Shown: positions 22,282 to 35,047 of the stretch, in pieces
How the letters are laid out: every line of letters starts with the position of its first letter
Numbering within the stretch: position 1 is the stretch's first letter
Source: Camellia lanceoleosa
Taxonomy: Eukaryota > Streptophyta > Magnoliopsida > Ericales > Theaceae
Direction: 5' to 3'
DNA length: 64,000 nt
NCBI GenBank assembly: GCA_025200525.1
Contig: CM045761.1
Location: 74,987,551 to 75,051,550 of the forward strand
The notes under the pieces: model-generated
Databases searched by the model: none
Seen by the model: only the letters and a program-made list of their open reading frames with translations
Told to the model about the DNA's origin: nothing
Position numbers and translations under genes: made by a program

Positions 22282-25200
22282 TCACATGCACGAACGATAC
22301 TCGCCCATCTTTGTATTGTTCACATCCATAACGAAGTCAAGCACCAACTTCCGGTGCACAGAAGGATGAAACTATGTACAGAAAGCGAATAACACAAATC
22401 AGGTACAGTTACAGCGGTAGGAAATAAACGAATTTATTTCGCAATTGGAAATTAAGCGGTACAATGTACCTTGTGTGGACCGCTGGATATATTAGGCCGC
22501 TACATGTACTTGATCACAAACATCCCACAGTCAAAAGTGCTACAAATGAAATGTAACATTTAGTTTCTCGTAAAATATAAGCAGGTTCGTTAAATGAGTG
22601 ATTCAGGAATGAAGTCAATGTGGCCTTGAGGTTTGTGGATTACTCGTCGGTATTGTAATGGCCTTTGTTCTAACATCACGAGAGGTCAAAGATGCGTCGT
22701 CTCTGACATATTCATTTCCAAACTATAGTTGCAGTAAGGCATGCATTGTTTGAACCTGTTGCAGAATGAGACGGTTAGTTTATGTGAAGGATGTGACAGT
22801 GTTGAAGTAGATTTGTGAAATTCAGCACGAAATACCAACATTTTTGCCGCGTTCAGCTTGTTGATGTCCAGTGTGGCGGATGCCAATGAGTCAAATAGGT
22901 ACGCCACACGGTCTACCATATCTATTTTTAGGCACAACCAATGTACTCCTCTATAATTGAAAGGCATGTAAATCTACACATAAACACAAGTGAAGACATT
23001 GTTTAGAGGGCATGCGAACATGTACGCACTTTCATATTTACATTGACATTCATGTAAATGGGATCGACATTCATATTACCGACGTTCATATTAAATCTAC
23101 TCGCTTCAATGGGATGGACATTCATATTACCTTCTGACATGCATCAAGCACCCCAGTATATCTGTCATGTCCAAAATATGATTTGACGATATTTTCATGG
23201 TTTAGAGGTTGAGTTTTTTTATTTAGTATCAAAGTCTGCATATTTAGTGTGTAAAGTTCAGTCAGCCAAAGTTTTCTGAAAATATGTCTTCTGCAATACA
23301 CAACCGACCTAAAACACTTACTTACCGACACATATACTGGAAAGAACCACTCAGTATGCCTCCCATCTTTGTGTACTTGCCGCTATCCATTAGTCAATTG
23401 AACCGTGACCAAGTTGATTGGCTGGAACATTGTAACAGACTAGGCAACTTGCGAAATAAGGTTTGCCAAGTAATACGAAATAACAATGTCCCTACATGGA
23501 TATGTCCATCATGCAAATATAGTGGAAATAACATTGTCAGATGCCACGACTTACAGTGTCGGATAGCCACGCCCCTAGTTTCAGCGTGCGCATGTCACGT
23601 CGCGTAGCACATGCGCAAGGCATTTCATGCAGATTCATAGACACGACAATGTCCCTACATTAAACGTATACATCAACCAGTAAGAAGCAACCTACAGCCC
23701 TGTAAAACTTAAACGTATCTGGCTTAACTCTACAACATAAGATTAGTTTTTTCTGTTGTACAACTATGGCAGATATTCCTGATTCTACTAGGCTCCAATC
23801 CAATGAAGATTAGTTTTAAGTTTTTAAAAAACAAAATGAAAAGACAAAGTTTTAGATATTACAACTTATGACATGTCCAATAGTATTTGCTAAAATAATA
23901 TGTGAAAATTGAAATGCTCATTTACAGGTCAGCAAGTTAAAAAAAAAAAAAACACATGTTTTTAACAAACTGGAGCCAACAATATCCCAAAATGATCAAA
24001 ATGGAAAATGTAAGCAGAGTAGAAGAAAATAGCTAGGGAAAATTGCACTTCATTATAAGTTTTCAAAAAAATTTGCAAATCATTGGTAAACTTTATTAAG
24101 TTTCATAATTAAAATTATAAAGGTTTCCATGAATTTGTAAATATTTTTGTGAAAATATCAGTGGTTTGCAATTTTCCCAATAAATATTAATGCGAGGATA
24201 AGACCAAAAGAAGAAAACTTCAGACAGGAAATTTAGCCACTGATCTTTCCCTAGCCCACTGCATTAAATTCAAAGAAAATCCTACATACGACATGGATAA
24301 ACCCATCATAAACCCATCAAAATCATAGAGAATGAAAAATTAAAGAACTGATACCTACAAGAATCAAATAAACATAGCACGACACATGAAAATTGTGGAA
24401 TTCAAACTTATTTCACAAATACTACGGAACAGGTTAATTGTGAGTACTAAACTCATCCGTACCTTTCATTTTTTCTGTCGTCAAGTATAGAGTCAACAAC
24501 TTCGTGTTCGGCCGCTGATAAAACCTCTATGCTCTCCAGTGTCATCAAGTCCTTTTATCAATATAAACAATCAAGTAACATCAACTCCTCCTATTAATAT
24601 AAACAATTAACTAACTCACCACTATTCAGAAAATTAATTTGCAAAGTACATAACACATTCTTATGCATCTAAAATTGGTGAAGCGATGTCTAACCTTTGA
24701 ACGAAACTGCTTGTCCAACCTGTGCAGTTTGGACAGGACTTTGTCCGAAATCTGTAAGACAATTGTACAACATTTGTTACTGTAAACTTGCACTAGAATG
24801 ACAAATATTAAAATACAACACAAATAATGGTTCAATTATGATCGATGTCTTTGTCGGCATCAATTGGTAATGAAACATCTGAAAGGTGAAGTGATGTAGC
24901 AACTTGGGAATTTTTTCGTGATAAGTTGAGTACTTATTTTGCTATCGTTGCACGAATGCATATCCCCTACGTCGCTTCAACACCTCTTCCTCTTCCTCTT
25001 CCTCTTCCCTTTAGGTATTACTGTTACAATTTGTCCCACTCCCAATGTTTGGGTAACCTTACCAACAGAAGGATGCACATTGTCTGCTTCTCCTCGCATT
25101 GGTGGCAAGGTTTGCAAATCATCAAAGGAAGATAAACTCTGTTTTGCAACGTTCTTCATGGCCAGAAACTGAACCGAAAGAGATTTTCTTTCTTCGCTTG

Positions 25201-28200
25201 CGTATGTTTCCTCCAACGCAAGGCCACAGTTGTTGTGCATGTCCCCAACTTCTTGGACGGTACGCAACTGTCCAACGTGCATATCAATTATCTCATTGGA
25301 CAACATTTCATTCACATAATTGTCCTCCCAATCCACCCCCTGTAAATCTTGAGCATTACCCTCATTTGGGCTACCATAATAATTTGGGAAGACCATGCCG
25401 CCATCATGCAACTCGACTCCCACGGTAGGGTCAACACCATTTTCCTCTGCGCGAGGCAATTGTGCTATTTCCGATAAACCTTCCAGCACTTGCTCCATCA
25501 TTTGCTTCATTTCAACAATATGTGTCTGTTCATTAAACGGTTGTTTCCCAGACAATATAAATAACCTTAGATTTCGTTCCTTCGGTTACCAATCTTTGGA
25601 GGATATGTTAATGTTACAATTTCTTTCAGTCGACTCCACCTAATCACACAAACACATACATTAACTTACTACGATATTTCATCTTCAAGTAACCTCTGTG
25701 AACTGTGTGAAACATGTGTACTGATTGCTTTTGCTTACCTTTGCATTGTCAACAGCTTCCTTCCCTCGGAAATTGAGCAACATGTCCCTTATTTCCGCAT
25801 TGCTGTGAAGCACTTGCTTCATGGTTTCTTCAGTTCACCAATGTCGGTCTCAACCTTGCTCAAACGAACATCATCAATCCGTGCTTTCTGTTTGTTATTG
25901 ACATGGTGTGTGTCAATTGCGTCATCAATGTCGTTGCTTTCCGCGTTTGTTGGATGAAACTCCACCTAACATAGTTGTCAAATCGAGTTTCAAATCATAA
26001 ATGAAAATGGTAATGCACTGAATCGTTAATTGATCTCAACTGTGAATCGTAAAGTTTTGGTCTGCTTTCTTAAGTTGCACACAACGCATGTGTACACACT
26101 TTACATATTAAATATATCTAATAAAAATTAATTACTCCATTTGTCTGAAATGAAAAAAAAAAAATTGTTGTAAATGATGCTCATCTGGTGTGAATAAAAA
26201 CTTCACAGTCGATCCCATGTTTACCACTTTACCTTTTCCCAATTACATAAACAAAGAGAAACTTTCAATTACAAACTAACTAACAATAACTGAACGACAA
26301 TGTTTTGACCTTTTTACAAGGTTAAAAAACCAAAATCTTCAAGCTTTTCCAAAAATCTGACTTCAGGGCTTAACCAAAATTCATTTCATAACGGAAGTAG
26401 TACATAAAATTGAATTTGTAAGGCTACAACATCGTCCACATGGAAACTTCATGTTTTCCCCCCAAAAGTTCGAGTATTTCAGAGTAAATAGGGAGGGACA
26501 AACTGAAAATATGACATACGCTAAGGAATGGGTCACTGCTTGTCACCTAGTCATAGGAACACAAATTATGTCTATCACCGTTATCCATAACACAGGTGGG
26601 GCAATGCTGTCAAATGTGCAAAACGAATGGGTTGATTACCTCATGTTGTTGCAACATTTGCTTCCTTCCCATACGTCGCCTCGTCTCCTGTATTTTGGCA
26701 TCACCCCAATCATTTAGCCGAGGGATAGAGCGTGTAGTAGCCGACGTACTCTTACAGGGAGGGGCAAAACGATCCAAGTAAAATAGCTGCATTATAAGGG
26801 GGAAAAGATATTTACTATACACTTCCGAGCAAAATAATCCGTATTCGTTAACAATGCATACAACTTACAACACAATCATATGTATGTGTTTATGTGTCTC
26901 GATGGCAGAATCCCCATGCAGCTTTCCGGTTAAAAAGATAAGCTTTTCGTGGTTACAAAAAATGTGGCCCGTACAGGTATATTTGTCATCTTTGTTCAAT
27001 AACGGTAAGTTTGTATTTACATAGCGCCATTTTATTGAACCATATGCACAGCAATGGATGAAATATGTAATCGGCATGGTACAAACAAACAACGGTCGAT
27101 TACGTTACCATTAGAAGGAAAACACATCCAGTTGCCTCGCGCTGAACTTTCATCTTATACTTCCGAACACCTTTGACAAGGAATTACAGTGTCACCTTTG
27201 CCCAATTACATGCCCCCATACCGGTCACATCTTTCACGGCATGAACGAATGACAGGCTCAAGGCGGTCATCGTGGTAGGACACAACATGGCCCCCAACAC
27301 GTACAGCGCAAACTTCCGCCGAAACTCGTCATCCGCACCATCACTCTCAGTCAGATAAACTCTTAACTGGTTCAAAGGAATGATTCCCTTAACAGCTCCA
27401 ACTTCTTCATAGATATTGGGATATGCGTCTATTGAACCAATGAACTGCACGGCATTGCCTTCTGACCGTATACCCAATAAGACATGCACTTCCTCACAGG
27501 TGAGCCTCAGGTGACGGCCATGAACAGTCAACGAACACGTGTCGGGATCGAAGTTCTGTACCAACCATTGGCACATGTTGTGATCTATAAGGGTACACTT
27601 TAACCCGAGGAGGCCACCGAACCCAATATCAATGACTGCCTGCTTTTGTGCTTCGTTACACCGGTTCACGATATCAACAATTGCCTTCAATGATATGCGG
27701 ACTTGCATTTTACTCTGCAATGTTATTAACGTGAACATTAATACAAAAAATTAACCAACATTGTGTCGATAGCACGTCCTCCCCAAATGCAATTACGAAA
27801 ACACTAAGCACGTAAGTACCTTTGTAGATTTCTTTGCAACTTCTTCGCCCAATTCCTTGGCACTTGCCTTAGCCATGTCCTGAAACCTCTTATTCTCATC
27901 ACAGGGGAGTTCCTTCCACCTTTCCCCAATATCCTTTCGGCTCTGTAAGTGTTACACCAACATGACGCATATACAAGACAAATAGGAGCTGTAAGTCCAA
28001 AATAATTGTCACCAAAAGTTGTATCACTCGCAATGTGTGCACATTTTCTGGTATTTACATATGTTTGCCCATACAAATTACTATTTTGCACACAGTTGAA
28101 ATAAAAACGGACATGGAATTTTACAAATAATCGGAGTTTATAAGAACATGCAATATGGAGTCTATGACTGCTAGAAATCACTGAATACGACACAATAGAA

Positions 28201-29403
28201 GCACATGACTGGTGTGCGCATGGAATAGAAGTCCATACTTTGCTATCACAGCAGTCACGTGTTTCCATCACGGTACTCTACTTACTACATGTCTGCACAC
28301 TAACCATATTCGGTCCGGGGTTGTCTGCTTCTCGTCTTTCCTTGAATTGTTGCTGGCTACAACCATTGTCAATTTCGACGCAAGTATATGTTAGATATGG
28401 ATGGATATATATACATATATGTACACAAATCGCAACCATTGACATTTAGGGATCAATTTGTGACACAAACAAATTTGGTCCCAACTACATAACAATGCAT
28501 CCGTAATGTCCAATTTTGGTTGCTAAAAATATAATAACCACATCATTTCTACAACAACAATTATAAATGGCCCAAATTATTTTGGCCCTTACTTTTGGTC
28601 TCTAAAATCTTGATTTCTTGTGAGTACAAACTGAAATCTTCACAGGCGCAAGCTATGAGCTCAAAATATGTAATGCAGAATTGTGCAAAAATACTGTCTA
28701 CGTTTACGACGAGAGGATTAAATCTTGTGAGCGCTTTGAAGGACACGGATCGAACCTATAAAAAATAAATGGTCCAAGTGGCCGCTTTCGACAAGGGGGC
28801 TCGGTAATGTCAACCCTTTTGATTCGTGAACCTTTCCCACTTGCCTTCAATGTTTTCCTTTGCCTGTAACAAATATCAGCGTAAATGAAATTTTGTTCAA
28901 GGCCAAATTACATCGGTGGTATGTACGTTTTGTGCATTCTATCATCTTCATTGGTTAACTTTAAAGTTAGTCAATCTTGCCTTGCCATTTCAAAAGTTGT
29001 GCCATTTTCGTGAAATTGGTAACGTCATTTTCCGTTGTCACAGAAAATTATGAACTGAAGTGGTTTAGTATAACTCAATGAATTATGGATTTCACAAATT
29101 CTCTCCGCAGAATACGCGACATGTGCCGTATGTGCACATGTTCTGGTAAGAAATCGACACAGTTTTAATCCATTACACGAAATTCATGGTGCAATTTGAG
29201 GCTATCACAAATGTGTCAAACTCAAATCGCACAACCTCCTGATAGTAGTACATAACGGCACAATATGCCATACACGAACAGACCGTGGTATTTAGTAGGT
29301 ACAGGAAACATAACCTTGCAAACCTAACTTTATGAAATACTGAACGACATAAACTCACGGTTTAGCATTGTCGACATATGCCCATATCCAATTACGATAA
29401 TTC
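22282..29403 (-). pseudogene. HMG-box / PMD-like / Ulp1-protease fusion gene, copy 1 (pseudogene)
   Basis: Exons inferred from splice sites: 29403-29359, 28863-28756, 28356-28305, 27942-27820, 27714-27109, 26786-26640, 25965-25739, 25639-~24850, 24751-24695, 24551-24463, 23654-23555, 23382-23326, 23275-23131, 22973-22836, 22755-~22560, 22539-22470 and 22371-22282. The first four join in phase into a basic region plus HMG box (CRKRPLGPFIFY, FKERREADNPG, IGERWKELP). Exon 5 holds the GFGGLL...NFDP...LTVHGRHLRLT domain seen in plant transposon proteins. A KRKRKR stretch follows. The C-terminus is a Ulp1-type cysteine protease with His (GVHWLC), Asp (YLFDS) and Cys (TFDCGMFVIKY). Stops interrupt exons 5, 8 and 15 and the Cys exon (TAG after KYM); exon 7 has a 1-nt shift. 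The start exon upstream of 29403 is unresolved, and the phase at 23326/23275 does not close, so those borders are approximate. Confidence 0.8.
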
Positions 29404-30284
29404 CTGCAAAGAATTTCATGCAATATTCATAAGGATGCAGAAAGAACGTTACTCCCAAATTGTAACAAAATGAAATTGACTGTTAACAACTTACAATCAA
29501 CGGATCATTGAGTCGTACGTACATTGTACGAGTGGTACTTTTCGTTTATTTTCAAGTACGATATGTTGTCGTTAATTTATGCAGATATGGCATGCCACTA
29601 TTTTACGAAAATTAATTGGCCACATGTTGTACTCGTTTTATAGTATTTACGACTTCAAGCCAGAATCAACAACCAATGCGCACACTTGAAATAGGGCCAC
29701 ATCAGACATTCAACCCAACAGCACCCATACGCAACTTACCTTCATGCAGAGAAATAAAAAATCGACTACACTGCTCAACGAAGACCGTTTGTCACTATGG
29801 AACTCCTCAATAGCAATATCAGTTTGTCACCCGTGTAGTTTGTATACCTAATCGTACGTATGGTTTCAATGACCTAAGGAGGAATAGTTTAATAGTTGAG
29901 AAATGGTAATGTCGTGCGAGTGGAACACAGTAGGTCATAATAATAATGTGCTCCGAAATAAAAAATAGATAGACTCACACATGCCCGAGAAAATGGTGAC
30001 TGTTACCGTGGGCGACTTGGCGCAGTCGAAATGGAGAGACAGAGAGAGAGTGTGTTACTGGAGGTGGACAGCAAAACCGAAATGGAGAGAGAAGGATGGA
30101 CAGCAAAGTTGCCAAAATTTGTATGTGGGAAATGGAAATGAGTCGGTGAGATTAGAAAGGCTACGGCATGTGGGTCATCATGAAAAGTACTGCATCTGTG
30201 GGATTTCAAAAGCACTATCTGGCGACGTTGGTTTTTGTTCCAAATTTGGGAGGGAAACGGAAACGTACATGACACTACATATTA
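29404..30284. other. Probable 5' part of the Ulp1-fusion gene, unresolved
   Basis: A minus-strand GTAAGT donor after the ATGAAG at about 29740 and pyrimidine-rich minus-strand sequence at 30040-30110 could be upstream exons or leader of the gene at 22282-29403. No reading frame joins it convincingly. The plus-strand open frame at 29981-30385 runs into a MITE and is not a gene. Confidence 0.35.
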
Positions 30285-30701
30285 AGGCCAAGTTTGGCAA
30301 GTTGGGAAAAAAAAACCAAAAAGTCAAAAAGTTTTTACTATTCACAAAAAGTCAAAAATTACAGCTACACAACTCCGAATTCTAATTTTCCCTTACACAT
30401 TAATTTATACAATTTTGTAATACACATTTTTTCATAAAAGTAAAAAATTTAACCCAAACATTCATATTTTTTTCTCATTTTTTTCATCCACAAAGACAAA
30501 AATTGCACTTTTTTAGTCCAATTTTTTTCCTCACTTTTTAAATAAATGTACTTTTTCACTTTTTGTGAAATATGGGTTCCGTTTGGGTTGGGGGTTGAAA
30601 TGATGTGTGTGAGAGGTGATGTGACTTAAAATAATGTGTTTGAAGTCAAAATAGTGACTTTTTGACTTTTGGCTTTTTGTAAACATGCCAAACCAGTCCT
30701 A
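30285..30701. mobile_element. MITE (ggccaagtttggca family)
   Basis: Start aggccaagtttggcaagttg and end, read in reverse, aggactggtttggcatgttt are imperfect terminal inverted repeats. Subterminal aaaagtcaaaaag / ctttttgactttt continue the inverted symmetry. It is related by its ends to the MITE at 9520-9823. The target duplication is ambiguous (TTA/TA type). Confidence 0.6.
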
Positions 30702-31892
30702 AAAGGTGGTTAGGAAGTTGCTATTTTTATGTTATTTTAGTATTTTCATATTTTTTAAATTTAATTTTTTGTGTTTTCAAAGTAATAGATTTTGTTGTAC
30801 TTGGATATGATATTTGTGACAGGAAATTTGCACTGATTATATGTTTGACGTGCCAATTTATGCTATTAATTATTTTTGCTAATTTTTTTAGTTTTTGTTT
30901 ATTTTTCAAAAACGAGGCGTAGCGTAAGGTAGGGTAATGCTAAGTTAAATTTTCGGGCTAGAAATTAAAATTAAAATTTCGTACAGGCCGATGATTAAAA
31001 TTTCGTAAAGGGTAAAATTTCGAACCGACTGGTCAACGGACAATGTATTGCGCGACTAACAGTCTGGTGGATTACAATCCCGTTTATGCAGGTCGCACAA
31101 ACAGGGCAAACTGTGTGAATGATGATACAATGGATGGATTACAGGGTGTATTAAGATCCGTATCTAAACGAGATTGTATATATATATGTGTGTATAATTA
31201 ATTTCAGTTTTTAAAAAATTGGAGGCGCCAAAAAATTGCGTAGAAGTACAGAAAACTGCAAAAAACAAAAAATTGTAGTTTAGCGACTGGTACAAGAATT
31301 GTCGTAGTGGACGTCTGGGGGGACTCTCGAGCGGATGTCCGGGAGGGCTTTCTCCCAGCATTCCCCTGCCTCCCCTCTCACTGTAAATACGGTAGCTACT
31401 GTTAAAGGGTAATCTAATATTGCACAGTAATTATGGTCAGTAACGTTGCCCTTAGCCGCTGCGCTGCATCAACAAACAAGAAACTTCGTTTGCCAAAAAT
31501 TAACAGCTGACAGTAACAAATACAATAACACATCCATTGTGGATGTAACTAGAATATTAGCGCTAGAATTATAACAAAATACGTCTTCACAGTAATAAGT
31601 ACTGGACATATTAGCGATTGAATTATAACGAAACTATTACATGCGAAACGAGTCGTAAGTTACTTTCGTTCAGGGCTAGACATATCGATCGCATAAGTAT
31701 AAACAAACTGAGACAACAAATTAATTACTAAGGAAGTACAGTAAGTACATTACACAGGATAACAAGGGCCAAACCAACAAATCTATATAACAAATCGAGG
31801 GTATCATAATCCCAACATATTCTGAATACACAAATATTGGGCATTGCATTAGATAATGTTGTTTGGCCCGTGGGGCAATCAGGGGACCCGTT
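30702..31892. other. AT-rich spacer, no gene seen
   Basis: A small cluster of aaatttcgta/aaaatttcg repeats occurs at 30965-31025 and a TA microsatellite at about 31175. Nothing coding is visible. Confidence 0.55.
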
Positions 31893-32133
31893 TTGAGAAT
31901 CTGAATCATTAAATGTGTACAGTTCGTCGCGTATTGCATACCTATGGAAAATCACGTTGATCGAATATCGAAAGCTATCTGATCGGAGTAATTTTCTTTC
32001 AACTGTTAACTATAACACCATCCCTTATTTTTATACAAAAATGATTTGATCATATAGTTACCGATATCCGATGACCATGATTTTTAATAGACATATACTA
32101 CTCGATGAGTTGTACACATTGAAGGCCTGATTT
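31893..32133. repeat. Foldback repeat, family F, copy 2 (degraded)
   Basis: The left arm contains gagaatctgaatcatt, acctatggaaaatcacgttg and atcgaatatcgaaag. The right arm contains the approximate complements (gatatccgatgaccatgat ... tgtacacattgaaggcctga). Arm order matches copies 1 and 3, but divergence is high. Confidence 0.5.
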
Positions 32134-32180
32134 AGAAATTTCTTGGCTATTTGCCTAAAATATGAGGTACAAAAAACTAG

Positions 32181-32497
32181 TGGGCTTGTTTGGTTTGTTT
32201 ATGGAAAAAATTTTGGGGAGACAGTTTATAATTTTTTTTGGTTTGTTTGGTTGTACATTTTGACTGACAACTTTTTGTTGCGAGTTTGGAATGATTTGAT
32301 ATTTTGGGAGAATTGAGTAGATGTGTGTGCGAGAACAAGTGATTGAGAATAAGAGAGGAGAGAGAAAAAGTGATTGATTGATGTGTAACAGAGAAAGTGA
32401 TTTTCGCAAATTTTTGCAGAAAAATGTCAAACCAAACAATTTTCGGAATTTTTTTTTGGTAAAACTCATCTGTAAAACTCAAACCAAACATACCCAG
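32181..32497. mobile_element. MITE (tttggtttg family), copy 1
   Basis: Left end gggcttgtttggtttgttta and right end, read in reverse, gggtatgtttggtttgagtt are inverted repeats. The interior has gatgatttgatattttggga-like and gagaggagagagaaaaagtg blocks that recur in order at 33165-33495. Confidence 0.65.
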
Positions 32498-32612
32498 TAT
32501 GTTTGGGACGAATTTTTGGGTTTTTACGAAAATACGTGCAAAAAATAGAGAGAAAATAAAATCATTCAATTTTGGTATGAGTTGTTGCTTTTTATAAATT
32601 AACAGTGATTTA

Positions 32613-32728
32613 GACCCCCTCGAACTTCAACCCCAAACCACCCCCCACACACACGTGGGGGTGGTGATTAGAGGAGAAGAAAAAAAAAAGAAAAAGAAAA
32701 AGTGACCAATCAAAAAAGAAAGGGGGTC
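32613..32728. repeat. G/C-ended purine-tract foldback, copy 2
   Basis: It begins gaccccctcgaac, contains ccccacacacacgtgggggt and an AAAAAAAAGAAAAAG tract, then gtgaccaatca, and ends agggggtc. The organisation is the same as at 16837-16988. Confidence 0.5.
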
Positions 32729-32806
32729 AAAGGGGGTGCGGCGAAAGGAGTCAGGAGCCTCTCCTTGCAAGCTCCTCCTTGCGCCCGTCCTTGCAGGGCC
32801 TTCGAG

Positions 32807-33081
32807 CCTACTTTTAGGCCCAATTTTGATAATCTGAACCGTTCATATTTTATGATTTATTCAGTATATCATACCTGTAAAAAAATCAAGTTGATCGGAT
32901 ATCAGAAAGTATGTGTTCGAAAAATTAAACTAAAAACTATTTTTTTAACGAATTTAATAAATAGTTTTCCGAATATATGCTTTCTGATATCCGATCAACT
33001 TGATTTTTTACAGGTATGATATACTGAATAAATCATAAAATATGAACGGTTCAGATTATCAAAATTAGGCCTAAAAGTAGG
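32807..33081. repeat. Foldback repeat, family F, copy 3 (near-perfect hairpin)
   Basis: Arms 32807-about 32915 and about 32970-33081 are nearly perfect reverse complements, from cctacttttaggcc at one end to ggcctaaaagtagg at the other. The loop is about 50 bp. The arms include aatctgaaccgttcatattt and atcaagttgatcggatatc. It lies between the two MITE copies at 32181 and 33165. Confidence 0.85.
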
Positions 33082-33164
33082 ATCCTCAAAGAAAGGGGGT
33101 CCCAATCTTTATTCATACTATATTTTGTTAGTGATTTTTTGGGTTATGGACTAAAAATTAAAAT

Positions 33165-33495
33165 AAAGATTGTTTGGTTTGTTTTTGGGAGAATTGTTTT
33201 TGAAAAAAATTTAGGGAGAGAGCTTAGAAATTTTTTTGGTTTGTTTGGTTGTGTATATTGGGAGAGTTTTTTTTTTTTTGGAGTTTGGGATGATTTGATA
33301 TTTTGGGAGAATTTGAGTAGATGTGTGTGACAAAAAAAGTGATTGGGAAGGAGAGAGGAGAGAGAAAAAGTGATTAATTGATGTGTAAGAGAGAGAAAGT
33401 GATTTTGAAATTTTTTTGAGAAAAACTCAAACTAAACAATTTTTTAGAAATTTTTTTCTTTAAAACTCGTCTCCCAAATGCAAACAAAACATAAA
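33165..33495. mobile_element. MITE (tttggtttg family), copy 2
   Basis: Same block order as 32181-32497: gtttggtttgtttt at the start, gagtttgggatgatttgata, gagaggagagagaaaaagtg, and tcccaaatgcaaac at the end. Confidence 0.6.
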
Positions 33496-34581
33496 TTTTC
33501 GTTTTCCCGCTCTGCTATACAGGTTACACAGAGTATACACCTCAATCTCATTCTCACTCTCCCTCACTCTGACACTCACTCCTCCACCGAACCCAGCCTG
33601 ACCGGCGACCACTCATGACGGCCACCCACTCGTAAACCCAACCCACCGCTGTAGCCCTCATTTTCTCTACTTCGCAAACCATAGCTCGACCGCGACCACC
33701 ATCGGCTATAGAGAAGGAATTTGTTGACGATAACGTGGCCTTTCAGGCCATAGACGAACCAGGTTTGTCCTCCAAACGCTAAAATAAAAAAGTTAGGGTT
33801 GTGATTCACGAAATAGATTTCAAATTTGGAAATTAGGGCTTTGAAAATTACTCATTGAAAATTAGGGCTTTGAAAATTACTGTTATGCAGATAGATAAAT
33901 GGTATGCTTGGAAAAAGTGGCACATATTGTGACGAACATTTATGCATTTACCTTTTAGAGTTAAAGTATAAATTTTGCAGAACGTAGTATGAATACGCAA
34001 AAACTGATCCAACATAAAATGAAAGGATCACATCTTTGCAAAACATAGTATGATTATGCAGATTGATAATTAGTTGAATGAATGCATATAGTTGTGTAAT
34101 TTTCAATGTGTGATTGATAATGTGATTTTGCTGAATTTGTTGTCAATCACGCATGAATTGTTGTAATGAACTACTATCAACTAATGTGTTAGCTGCGTGA
34201 CTTGAATTAACTATTATCAACATTGATAACTATTATCAAACTGAACTTAAATGTTCATAACTATTACTGATTTGTTGATAAGTATTTCAGTGTGCTTTGT
34301 TGAAAATCACGTGTCATTTGTTGATAGCTATTTCAGTTTGATAACTACTAAATCACAGTCCCCAACAATCTGCCCATAATCATTTCACTTCAGCATGATT
34401 TGTTGATAATAGTTGTTTAACATGTGTGATTGATAATTTACTTAACATTGAACTGATATGTTTGTAAAACTACCATGTTTGTTCAAATTGAAAATGCTAT
34501 GTGTGCAACATGTGTGTAATTAATCACAAATGCTATGTTTGAAACTACTGTATTTGTTCAGTTTCAAAATGCTATGTGTGT
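33496..34581 (+). other. Possible 5' UTR exon and 5' intron of the GRF gene, split by the Ogre insertion
   Basis: 33540-33760 is C-rich leader-like sequence ending at a possible donor (ccag|gtttgt, 33763). 33790-34581 is AT-rich with two copies of attagggctttgaaaattac (about 33833 and 33861) and many short TTGATAA-type repeats, as in a plant intron. The 24-kb retroelement interrupts this stretch. Its continuation is 58610-58804, ending at a 3' splice site (atgcag) before the GRF start codon. The link is inferred from position and junctions only. Confidence 0.35.
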
Positions 34582-34807
34582 ACATTTGTAGGCACCCCAT
34601 TTTTGACCGTCCTCAAGACTTGGACGTCACCGCTTGAACACTCGGTGATTATCCATGTTTGTATTCGTTTGGAGTTCCCGGAGTACTCGGCTACGCGCCT
34701 TGCCTCAGGACCTCCGAACTTGACCGCTTTGTGTCTGGTTTTGCACCAAACACTTGTGCTTTGCCTTAGAGGGGCAGGGAATGCCTTGTGAGGCATTCCC
34801 ACACACC

Positions 34808-34870
34808 ACCGGCAGTGGCTAGAGGCCACCGGCTGGTTGGTGTTGCCATCGGCACTATTTTGTGCCCGAT
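34808..34870 (+). promoter_or_regulatory. 20-bp-phased CCGGC motif array, 5' LTR, U3-proximal
   Basis: CGGC cores lie at 34810, 34830 and 34850, exactly 20 bp apart. In the 3' LTR the counterpart continues for a fourth phased copy (51233, 51253, 51273, 51293), which is rewritten in this LTR. Confidence 0.7.
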
Positions 34871-35026
34871 CGTGATCAATTTTGTCAAAATGACATTCTT
34901 TGCGGCGATTCTTGTCGATTGCTTTTTGAGATATTTTGAAGCAGCTGTATAGCACTTGCTTCCCCTCCATACACGTGTATGGAGGGATGTGCCTCTTGTT
35001 TGCTTAGTTGCTAAGCTTACAAGATT

Positions 35027-35047
35027 GCCTCCTCTATAAGAGGAGGC
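35027..35047 (+). promoter_or_regulatory. TATA box inside a near-palindrome, 5' LTR
   Basis: TATAAG at 35035 is embedded in GCCTCCTCT-ATA-AGAGGAGGC, 448 bp from the LTR start. The identical palindrome occurs in the 3' LTR at 51453-51473. Confidence 0.55.

Noticed and set aside
29981..30385. 134-codon plus-strand open frame
   Set aside because: It starts in probable leader of the minus-strand Ulp1 gene and ends inside a MITE; no domain seen.
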